The notes under the pieces are model-generated. The model worked only from the letters and a program-made list of their open reading frames with translations, did not search any database and was not told where the DNA came from. Positions 11,801-18,011 of a stretch of DNA of 64,000 bases are shown piece by piece; positions within the stretch are counted from its first letter, which is position 1, and the number at the start of each line of letters is the position of its first letter. The translations under genes were made by a program, and so were the position numbers. The stretch is taken from positions 33,978,351 through 34,042,350 of the forward strand of contig CM067372.1 of NCBI GenBank assembly GCA_034401795.1, given 5' to 3'. Source of the DNA: Chaetoderma sp. LZ-2023a. Taxonomy: Eukaryota > Mollusca > Caudofoveata > Chaetodermatida > Chaetodermatidae.

Positions 11801-12040
11801 CAGCTCGCAGTCCGCACCCCCCCCCCCCTTTCTTAACGAGAGAGAGTGAGAACCATTTCGTTCTAGGTACGACGGGTATAACTGGCACCGCTGTTCCTGT
11901 CGCACAGGTGCGGTCCAGGCGGATATGAAGGGAGCTTGCGTACCCTCAGGTACGCTTCGGCCCCTTCTGTCCGCCCTTTGAGGCCTTACCCTTACCCGTC
12001 CCCTTGCCCTTACCACCTCTAGGGCGGTCAGGAGCAACAT
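8885..12040 (-). CDS. DIRS tyrosine recombinase frame, copy A (1051 codons open)
   Basis: The last ~314 codons (residue ~738 onward) are a tyrosine recombinase. There is an N-terminal arm (STFKSYNNKVNRFADWCEE), a catalytic arginine in SSARRRSEIHAL near residue 874, H-x-x-R in RAHDVRGIAAS near 997-1000, and the nucleophile in FMDYYMRDVS near 1032. The enzyme would integrate the circular element copy. The frame is also open, without a stop, across the whole overlapping RT gene upstream; that part (residues ~90-700) resembles no family I know. The ATG at 12040 overlaps gag. Copy A's G-run places this ATG in the recombinase frame, while in copy B the same ATG reads into RT. The true recombinase start is probably much closer to residue 700. 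Confidence 0.8.
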   Translation of the reverse strand: MLLLTALEVVRARGRVRVRPQRADRRGRSVPEGTQAPFISAWTAPVRQEQRCQLYPSYLERNGSHSLSLRKGGGGADCELDNPVRRRGIYGGWKAHAFRRGLARCDVRQSGPGMVIPGLHAGVVGLSATKSVFGTSLDTRTKGARQVRSRSKGSVGFASEGSNKTSKPEHSRLLFKHVPCPQEHGGMETHTQSQAIKLVYPYASVPDGNTEVGNGGIEERNVVCIDRSERCIFPHSNQSELAQVSEICVSESSMGVYSSPVWPVDSSEGFHKSGPCGDSVSQKRERGATHLHRRLAAQGRLGSQVERGYCSDSEVTFRSRLDSQRGEIRVDTHSTFRLFGDAIRPRGGQGLPVRAQSGVSVSHPREFSSGKPHSGEAVPSDAGHDGLHGAGYPVRCSNAKTYPVVSDVSVETENRTPVKTGASFGADNIASSMVETASESPNRGFAAPTPPPAVRLHGCIAGRVGCLPGRTPGLGHMDSPGESAAYQSVGNDGSGTGVGRVPSDDQGQGDIDTVGQFDSSIIYKSPRRDQVAHPVHQGVALDSMVQELLGCFESSSYSWPIEHSGGCFVSQTENPANRMVPQPSSSATDLRALGQTQRGLVRHKGKCSNHDICLADSRSKCRRYRRSGDKLERDARLRVSTHHSSTEGIGEGQGGTVSGPANSAVLAEQGVVHGSSRSAGGKSCAVARDSEHNLPGQGTLPTRASRNVQIDCVDVVKQRSTSEGFSRQAADFIAAARRRSTFKSYNNKVNRFADWCEEKGIDTFQSTIQQIADFLCELFFTGLAPVTIAGYKSALASVIPCLANRDSPEVAQLNVMLKGMSNLRPRQPVVIPAWSLSLVLNVLAKHPFEPLRSASLKHLTLKAVFLLAASSARRRSEIHALSAERNRFIVSGEGLRLLPRAEFMSKNQSLRYPGKPIIIPKLTRFDRDASVWCPVRALTKYKKRTDSLRSNDRHLWIFHKKPYGAASMDTISRWVVECIQTTHEMATGHQVQGVRAHDVRGIAASTALYNGVPLEDIMAIAQWHCESSFMDYYMRDVSDSANPLALVVLKR
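9727..11817 (-). CDS. DIRS reverse transcriptase-RNase H-methyltransferase-like polyprotein, copy A (696 codons)
   Basis: Domains in order: RT with motif A (VSIDLKDAYFHIP, Asp 153), motif B (LPFGLSTAP, ~185-193) and motif C (TYIDDWLL, 217-220); RNase H with Asp 384 (YTDAS), Glu 416 (LLEMMAVE), Asp 441 (RSDNST) and Asp 492 (ADALSR); then the DIRS-type methyltransferase-like region (KPNVDLFATKENAQ, SPIPDPNA, ~515-620). It makes the element's DNA copy from RNA. All catalytic residues are present and no stop interrupts it. The first codon called here is GTG just after the G-run, so the real start is uncertain. It may be reached from gag or from the ATG at 12040 by a frame change. Its 3' end overlaps the recombinase domain by about 100 bp. 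Confidence 0.9.
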   Translation of the reverse strand: MRTASWTTPLDVEASMVGGRLMRFVEVWRGVMSDSLVLGWLSQGYMPEWWDFPPQNLSLAPVWTPVPREPDKLEAVQKEVSGLLLKGAIKPANRNTPGFYSNMFLVPKSTGGWRPILNLRPLNWFIHMPRFQMETPRSVMAGLRKGMWCVSIDLKDAYFHIPINRSWHRFLRFAFQNQVWEFTVLPFGLSTAPRVFTRVVLAVTAFLRKENVVLHTYIDDWLLKADSAARLNVDTALTLKLLSGLGWIVNEEKSELTPTQHFVYLGMRFDLEEGRVYPSEPRVVSLLAILGSFRVGNHIQARRFLQMLGMMVSMEQVIPYAALMRRPIQLYLMSLWKQRTEPLSKLVPVLEPIISHLLWWKQRQNLLIGVSLHLPHPQLSVYTDASLEGWGACLGEHQVSGTWTLPESQLHINLLEMMAVELALEEFLPMIRGKVILIRSDNSTVVSYINRQGGTRSPTLCIRVWHLIQWCRNYSVVLKAAHIPGRLNILADALSRRQRILPTEWSLNPPVLRRIFEHWGKPNVDLFATKENAQIMTYVSPIPDPNAVDTDALAISWRGMHAYAYPPTILLLKVLVKVREEPCLVLLIAPYWPSRAWFTDLLDLLVENPVQLPEIPNIISQAKGRFLHERPEMFKLTAWMLSNNVPRRKAFLDRLLILSRLREGGQPSSHITTRLTDLQTGVKKRVLIPFNPLFSK
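11817..11828 (-). promoter_or_regulatory. G-run (12 G on the coding strand) at the RT start: possible frame switch
   Basis: The plus strand has 12 C preceded by GCA. The equivalent place in copy B (17787-17799) has 13 C preceded by G, one base shorter overall. Upstream of the run both copies share a frame beginning at the ATG at 12040 or 18011. After the run it continues into the recombinase frame in A and the RT frame in B. The run could cause slippage, or be an error-prone tract. Confidence 0.6.
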
Positions 12041-14030
12041 TGGGGAGGGTAGGCGCCTCTACAGCCTTCCTGGGTTTCTTCGCCGCCGGCGGCGGCTCCG
12101 AGAACCCAGCCGAAACAGACGTCGCAATAGGCCTGGCTTTCGCCTTGCCCTTATGCTTTTTCTGTTTCTTTGAAGGCTGTCCGGTTAGCGGCTTGCCCAC
12201 AGCCCCTAGTGCGTGCGCTTGCCGCACCAGCCCTAGCTGGAGATTTACCGCTAACCGATTCTGCGCAATACTGGCGGTGTCCTCTAAGATGGCCCGCGCT
12301 TGGCCACCAAAGATGCTAGGCTCTGTCAGGGGCGTCCCAAGAAGACGCTCCCTGACTGCCGTAGCCGGACGCATATGGTCAATGACCATTTGCCTCCTGG
12401 ACTTCGTCACACGCGCTTGCACCCTTGCCAATGCGTCCATTGACAGCACCAAGCCGTCATTAACGCACGATAGCGCCACAGTTGGCACAGGGTGGCCTGC
12501 CCCCGCTTCAGCCCACACCGACTGAAGTAGACGATAGGAGTGATTGACAGCGCTCATGGCTGCCCTCACACCCTCATAGCATAGGGCCAGGACTTCTTCC
12601 TGGTGTACCTGGGCCTTATCCACTAGTGCCGGACCGGGACCACCCGACCCGGCACTCTGGACGCCCAGTATCCATCGGTCATCCTCCGTGACCGACGGGA
12701 CTACACCATACCTGTCGTATTCACCCCGCGGAATACGGCACCTTGCCCGCACCTCCCTGGAGGCCGCAGGGAGCTGACCCTTGGTCATTAGTTGTTTACT
12801 ATAAATAGCATCCAACAAATCAATGAACCGTGGATCCAGTCCCACTGACTGGATCTGGGCCACGGGCAAAATCCCCGTCCTAATCGACGCAACCGACGGA
12901 CGGGGCGCATCTTCATCGGCCGTGGCCGAAACCACAGACGGGTCAACTCTGGCTAGCCATGCCAGAGCATCAGACCAATCTAACTCCGAAGAAGATACCC
13001 CCGCAAACACGTCACCCGTTGACATGCTTACGGGTCTGCCAGCCATGGCCTCCCGGCCAGGAGCCACGGCTGACACGCCAGGCACTCCGCTACCACATGG
13101 TTCCGCCGCCACCCCATGAAACACTCCGGTCCATGGGGTAGGTCCGCACGGAAAACCGTACGGACCCGTAACCGTCGCGGAACCATAGCCGGCCACGGGC
13201 GCCAACGGCACCCCATGTCCGGCTGCCGGACCAGGCGAGATAGGTGAGTACCACGCCTGGCCCGGCACACCGGTTCCCCTGACGGCTGGTGACAAACCAA
13301 GCCGCGCGGAACCGGTGCACGGTAACGGATTGGCCTCAGCCGCAGGCGGAGCCGCTGACCTGGCTTGCGCCAAACCAGACAAATGGAGGCCGGTTCCGTC
13401 CAGGACGGAATCAACCTCCATATTCTCCACCTGCGGCTTCACGGGCCGCAGCAACCTCTCCTCCTCGGCCTCATCGTCTTCAGACTCCGAAGAGCCGTCA
13501 CTAGACGAATAAACCGTGGAGCCGTCCTGGCGGACGGCTCCCACACCTGACGGACCGGCCACCGCTACTGGACCACCCGGAGGTGGCCGCAGAGAGACAG
13601 AACCCGTCTGGCCGAAGCCAGACGGACCCGCCAGGGGGCCGTATGAGACGGCCCCCTCGGTAACCAGTCCAGAATCCTGTCCGAAGACAGGATCCGTACC
13701 AGGCATGGGGAGAAACTGCCCCCCAACCTTTGGTAGCAGGGACGACACCAGCGTGGGCAGAACGCTATGCAGAAAACCCTGCATAGCCGGACCAAACCAC
13801 GCCGGCGGTGCCATCTCCGCCACCTCCAGCTGGGGACGTGGAGCACCCCCACCGGCCGAACCGGGCGCTCCACGATTTCCTCTCGGACCGCCTGACCCCG
13901 CGTCAGACCCAGCCAAGTCCTTCTGGGCAAGGAACTTAACCATCGTTTCGACGGACCACACTGCACAAACATTACACCTATGATCTATATTACACAGGGC
14001 ACACCTAAAACAGACATGGTCCTTGAACAT
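11946..14030 (-). CDS. DIRS gag-like protein, copy A (694 codons)
   Basis: This is the first large frame of the element, in the position of gag. The N-terminus is cysteine-rich (HVCFRCALCNIDHRCNVC), suggesting a zinc-binding knuckle. The middle is rich in Pro, Gly and Ala, with an acidic Ser stretch (SSDGSSESEDDEAEEE). The C-terminus is strongly basic (KKQKKHKGKAKARP, GGKGKGTGKGKASKGG), fitting nucleic-acid binding. The ATG at 14030 was chosen as the first in frame. The frame extends upstream through SCDDCHKFVRV, which would add two more cysteines, to a possible 3' splice site (TTTTATAG before 14081). The last ~95 bp overlap the next frame. The assignment is by position and composition; no closer family is recognised. 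Confidence 0.75.
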   Translation of the reverse strand: MFKDHVCFRCALCNIDHRCNVCAVWSVETMVKFLAQKDLAGSDAGSGGPRGNRGAPGSAGGGAPRPQLEVAEMAPPAWFGPAMQGFLHSVLPTLVSSLLPKVGGQFLPMPGTDPVFGQDSGLVTEGAVSYGPLAGPSGFGQTGSVSLRPPPGGPVAVAGPSGVGAVRQDGSTVYSSSDGSSESEDDEAEEERLLRPVKPQVENMEVDSVLDGTGLHLSGLAQARSAAPPAAEANPLPCTGSARLGLSPAVRGTGVPGQAWYSPISPGPAAGHGVPLAPVAGYGSATVTGPYGFPCGPTPWTGVFHGVAAEPCGSGVPGVSAVAPGREAMAGRPVSMSTGDVFAGVSSSELDWSDALAWLARVDPSVVSATADEDAPRPSVASIRTGILPVAQIQSVGLDPRFIDLLDAIYSKQLMTKGQLPAASREVRARCRIPRGEYDRYGVVPSVTEDDRWILGVQSAGSGGPGPALVDKAQVHQEEVLALCYEGVRAAMSAVNHSYRLLQSVWAEAGAGHPVPTVALSCVNDGLVLSMDALARVQARVTKSRRQMVIDHMRPATAVRERLLGTPLTEPSIFGGQARAILEDTASIAQNRLAVNLQLGLVRQAHALGAVGKPLTGQPSKKQKKHKGKAKARPIATSVSAGFSEPPPAAKKPRKAVEAPTLPNVAPDRPRGGKGKGTGKGKASKGGQKGPKRT

Positions 14031-15153
14031 TACACGGACAAACTTATGGCAGTCGTCACATGATGGCGGGGCTGGCTTGGCCTATAAAATAAGCACAAAC
14101 CTACAATAAACAAGCGGAACGAGACACGGATGGAAGGCAGACAATTAATTTTCAAATATTTTGACTCATAAATTAACCGTAACCTCCCGCACCCCACCCC
14201 GCCACGTTACAACAACGATCGCATTGATTATGACGACAAGAACGCGGCGGGCACAACACACCCATAATAGATCCTACAGGATGTGTAACGGCTCCAGGAA
14301 TCATATCGCATAGCATTCAGGGTATATTTACTAATCAATATAAATTATACTCCTAACGAACGCAGCACGATATGTGAAGAAAACAACAAAATGTATAACA
14401 ACTGCTGTCTCACACGGTAAAACCGCAGACCACGCATCTACTCAAGAATTTTGAAACCACTGATCATTGCAAACCGATCGTGATCGCACGTAAACTTGAT
14501 CATTCTAAAGTTTCCGGTACCATTTTTTAGTACGCAGCACCCAGAACAAGATGCGCGAATTAATGAAAAAAATTTTCTTCACATAAACATCCGAGCGACC
14601 GAGTGTGACGTCACCCGCTCGGATTCTACGGAGAACGACGTCAGCCGATATTCGTGTTAGAAATACCGTAGCAAACACCTATTTTCATATCTGCCGATCG
14701 CCTGTTGGGGTTTAAAGAAGGCGATCGTCTGGCATATATCGTTGCTAGCACACGTCCCAGATTCTATGGGGTTAGAAATTGGAACATGCGACACAACGAA
14801 ATTTAGAGACCTAAGTCTTTTAACTATGGATATAAAGAACAATACAACCTGGTTATCTTGGGCAGTATTCTCCATAGTCCTTAGTTATCCTTTCAGAACA
14901 CACAAACTATCACTGATTAAAGACTTAGATTCTTTTAAAAAACACTAAAATCCTTAATGCGAAAAGCATGTATTGCACTTGTTGCTATGCAAACAAGAAT
15001 GAGCTCTATGGAAAACGGGTACTCGGCAGTGGGGAGCCGGGTACCCGGTTCCCAGGAGTCGGTAAAGCTTTCTAAGTCTATAATCCTAGAGCCGCTGTCA
15101 AGGCCAGCTGTATATCAGAAGTAACAGAATGGTGAGTATTGATCGAAGGAGAA
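14031..15153 (-). promoter_or_regulatory. 5' terminal repeat and leader of DIRS copy A
   Basis: From 15153 the 5' end reads TTCTCCTTCGATCAATACTC, followed by the ITR of about 145 bp, then a non-coding leader of about 900 bp. The leader carries a CRE palindrome (14606-14613), a hairpin with GATCGCCT...AGGCGATC near 14695-14735 and a possible splice acceptor at 14082-14083. The same leader is kept in copies B and F, so it is probably needed for expression or replication. Confidence 0.65.
14589..14624. promoter_or_regulatory. CRE (TGACGTCA) inside a 36-bp palindrome, copy A
   Basis: ATCCGAGCG at the left pairs with CGCTCGGAT at the right, and the centre is the perfect CREB/ATF site TGACGTCA (14606-14613). 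Copies B (20574-20581) and F (51713-51720) keep the same core. A second half-like site (GACGTCAG) lies about 30 bp away. Confidence 0.65.
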
Positions 15154-15900
15154 GTCTATCTTCGACCGTAACGAGTCAGTCCGTTTCTTGTACTTAGTCA
15201 AAGCACGGACCGGGCACCAGACACTGGCATCACGATCAAACCTGGTTAACTTCGGTATAATGATCGGTTTGCCGGGATATCTCAAAGATTGGTTCTTTGA
15301 CATAAATTCTGCTCTTGGCAGAAGACGCAGACCTTCTCCAGAAACAATAAATCGGTTCCTCTCTGCCGAAAGCGCATGGATCTCACTGCGCCTTCTAGCT
15401 GAGGAAGCTGCCAATAGAAAGACCGCCTTTAGAGTCAAATGCTTTAGACTAGCCGAACGCAACGGTTCGAATGGGTGCTTGGCCAGTACATTAAGCACTA
15501 AAGATAGACTCCAGGCTGGAATGACTACCGGTTGTCTCGGGCGGAGATTGCTCATTCCCTTCAACATCACGTTTAACTGGGCCACCTCTGGACTATCCCT
15601 GTTGGCTAGACAAGGGATAACTGATGCCAAAGCTGACTTGTATCCAGCAATTGTGACGGGAGCTAGTCCTGTAAAGAACAGCTCACAGAGAAAGTCTGCT
15701 ATTTGCTGAATAGTGGATTGAAAGGTATCAATACCCTTTTCTTCACACCAGTCTGCAAATCTGTTAACCTTGTTGTTATATGACTTGAAGGTTGACCTCC
15801 TCCTCGCAGCCGCGATGAAATCAGCAGCCTGTCGAGAAAAGCCTTCCGACGTGGAACGTTGTTTGACAACATCCACGCAGTCAATTTGAACATTTCGGGA
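15154..15900 (-). pseudogene. Truncated tyrosine recombinase of copy B
   Basis: The frame matches copy A from the N-terminal arm through the catalytic arginine box (SSARRRSEIHAL) up to KKRTDSLRS. It then runs into copy A's terminal repeat (KIDFSFDQYSP) and stops at 15115. The H-x-x-R box and the nucleophilic tyrosine are lost, so this copy cannot encode an active recombinase. Confidence 0.9.
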
Positions 15901-18011
15901 CGCTCGTGTAGGAAGCGTCCCTTGGCCTGGGAGATTATGTTCGGAATCTCGGGCAACTGCACAGGATTTTCCACCAGCAGATCTAGAAGATCCGTGAACC
16001 ACGCCCTGCTCGGCCAATACGGCGCTATTAGCAGGACCAGACACGGTTCCTCCCTGACCTTCACCAATACCTTCGGTAGAAGAATGGTGGGTGGATACGC
16101 GTAAGCGTGCATCCCTCTCCAGCTTATCGCCAGAGCGTCTGTATCGACGGCATTTGGATCTGGAATCGGCGAGACATATGTCATGATTTGAGCATTTTCC
16201 TTTGTGGCGAACAAGTCCACGTTGGGTTTGCCCCAATGCTCGAAGATCCGTCGTAGAACTGGAGGGTTGAGGGACCATTCTGTTGGCAGGATTCTCTGTC
16301 TGCGAGACAAAGCATCCGCCAGAATGTTCAATCGGCCAGGAATATGAGCTGCTTTCAAAACAACCGAGTAATTCCTGCACCATTGAATCAAGTGCCACAC
16401 CCTGATGCACAGGGTGGGCGACCTGGTCCCTCCTTGGCGATTTATATATGATACTACTGTCGAATTGTCCGACCGTATCAATATCACCTTGCCCCTGATC
16501 ATCGGAAGGAACTCTTCCAACGCCAGTTCCACTGCCATCATTTCCAACAGATTGATATGCAACTGACTCTCCGGGAGAGTCCATGTGCCCGAGACCTGGT
16601 GTTCTCCCAGGCAGGCACCCCACCCTTCCAGCGATGCATCCGTGTAAACGGACAGCTGGGGGTGGGGTAGGTGCAGCGAAACCCCTATTAGGAGATTCTG
16701 ACGCTGTTTCCACCATAGAAGATGCGATATTATCGGCTCCAAAACTGGCACCAGTTTTGACAGGGGTTCTGTTCTCTGTTTCCACAGAGACATCAGATAC
16801 AACTGGATAGGTCTTCGCATTAGAGCAGCGTACGGGATAACCTGCTCCATGGAGACCATCATGCCCAGCATCTGAAGGAACCGCCTCGCCTGAATGTGGT
16901 TTCCCACTCGAAAACTCCCGAGGATGGCTAACAGAGACACCACTCTGGGCTCTGACGGGTAAACCCTGCCCTCCTCGAGGTCGAATCGCATCCCCAAATA
17001 AACGAAATGTTGAGTGGGTGTCAACTCGGATTTCTCCTCGTTGACTATCCAGCCTAGATCTGAAAGTAACTTCAGAGTCAGAGCAGTATCCACGTTCAAC
17101 CTGGCTGCCGAGTCTGCCTTGAGCAGCCAGTCGTCTATGTAGGTGTGTAGCGCCACGTTCTCTTTTCTGAGAAACGCTGTCACCGCAAGGACCACTCTTG
17201 TGAAAACCCTCGGAGCTGTCGACAGGCCAAACGGGAGAACTGTAAACTCCCATACTTGATTCTGAAACGCAAATCTCAGAAACCTGTGCCAACTCCGATT
17301 GATCGGAATGTGGAAATATGCATCTTTCAGATCGATCGATACACACCACATTCCTTTCCTCAATCCCGCCATTACCGACCTCGGTGTTTCCATCTGGAAC
17401 CGAGGCGTATGGATAAACCAATTTAATGGCCTGAGATTGAGTATGGGTCTCCATCCCCCCGTGCTCTTGGGGACAAGGAACATGTTTGAATAGAAGCCTG
17501 GAGTGTTCCGGTTTGCTGGTTTTATTGCTCCCTTCAGAAGCAAACCCGACACTTCCTTTTGAACGGCTTCTAACTTGTCTGGCTCCCTTGGTACGGGTGT
17601 CCAGACTGGTGCCAAAGACAGATTTTGTGGCGGAAAGTCCCACCACTCCGGCATGTAACCCTGGGATAACCCTCCCAGGACCAGACTGTCTGACGTCACA
17701 CCTCGCCAAACCTCGACGAAACGCATGAGCCTTCCACCCACCATAGACGCCTCGACGTCTAACGGGGTTGTCCGGCTCGCAGTCCGCCCCCCCCCCCCCT
17801 TTCTTAACGAGAGAGAGTGAGAACCATTTCGTTCTAGGTACGACGGGTATAACTGGCACCGCTGTTCCTGTCGCACAGGTGCGGTCCAGGCGGATATGAA
17901 GGGAGCTTGCGTACCCTCAGGTACGCTTCGGCCCCTTCTGTCCGCCCTTTGAGGCCTTACCCTTACCCTTCCCCTTGCCCTTACCACCTCTAGGGCGGTC
18001 AGGAGCAACAT
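15699..18011 (-). CDS. DIRS RT-RNase H-methyltransferase-like polyprotein, copy B (770 codons)
   Basis: This has the same domains as in copy A, shifted by 74 residues (YIDD near 291-294). The ATG at 18011, which overlaps the end of gag, reads in one frame through the G-run (translated GGGG) straight into RT, giving a longer product than copy A's. All RT and RNase H catalytic residues are intact and differences from copy A are few. This copy suggests that the 74-residue leader belongs to the RT product. Confidence 0.9.
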   Translation of the reverse strand: MLLLTALEVVRARGRVRVRPQRADRRGRSVPEGTQAPFISAWTAPVRQEQRCQLYPSYLERNGSHSLSLRKGGGGRTASRTTPLDVEASMVGGRLMRFVEVWRGVTSDSLVLGGLSQGYMPEWWDFPPQNLSLAPVWTPVPREPDKLEAVQKEVSGLLLKGAIKPANRNTPGFYSNMFLVPKSTGGWRPILNLRPLNWFIHTPRFQMETPRSVMAGLRKGMWCVSIDLKDAYFHIPINRSWHRFLRFAFQNQVWEFTVLPFGLSTAPRVFTRVVLAVTAFLRKENVALHTYIDDWLLKADSAARLNVDTALTLKLLSDLGWIVNEEKSELTPTQHFVYLGMRFDLEEGRVYPSEPRVVSLLAILGSFRVGNHIQARRFLQMLGMMVSMEQVIPYAALMRRPIQLYLMSLWKQRTEPLSKLVPVLEPIISHLLWWKQRQNLLIGVSLHLPHPQLSVYTDASLEGWGACLGEHQVSGTWTLPESQLHINLLEMMAVELALEEFLPMIRGKVILIRSDNSTVVSYINRQGGTRSPTLCIRVWHLIQWCRNYSVVLKAAHIPGRLNILADALSRRQRILPTEWSLNPPVLRRIFEHWGKPNVDLFATKENAQIMTYVSPIPDPNAVDTDALAISWRGMHAYAYPPTILLPKVLVKVREEPCLVLLIAPYWPSRAWFTDLLDLLVENPVQLPEIPNIISQAKGRFLHERPEMFKLTAWMLSNNVPRRKAFLDRLLISSRLRGGGQPSSHITTRLTDLQTGVKKRVLIPFNPLFSK
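17787..17799 (-). promoter_or_regulatory. G-run (13 G on the coding strand) upstream of RT in copy B
   Basis: This is the homologue of the run at 11817-11828, but one base shorter overall over the same interval (no A interrupting the C stretch). It leaves the upstream ATG in frame with RT. Confidence 0.6.

Larger units (their letters stand above)
8033..15153 (-). mobile_element. DIRS retrotransposon copy A, full length and coding-complete (~7.1 kb)
   Basis: On the minus strand the element runs 5' terminal repeat (15153 to about 15000), leader, gag (14030-11946), RT-RNaseH-MT (to 9727), recombinase (to 8885), 3' UTR, internal complementary region (about 8287-8395) and 3' terminal repeat (to 8038). 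DIRS elements copy themselves through a circular intermediate and integrate with a tyrosine recombinase instead of a DDE integrase, so target duplications are absent; none is seen. Three main frames are open without a stop. The 5' flank is the recombinase gene of copy B and the 3' flank that of copy D, so A sits inside other DIRS copies. Confidence 0.93.

Noticed and set aside
12004-13983. Several plus-strand open frames opposite DIRS gag (also 17975-19951)
   Set aside because: GC-rich antisense shadows of gag. They repeat in copy B only because the DNA does.
14657-14948. Short open frames in the DIRS leader (also 20625-20916 and 51477-51764)
   Set aside because: They read the non-coding leader in both directions. 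The reading in F is not preserved as a common protein.
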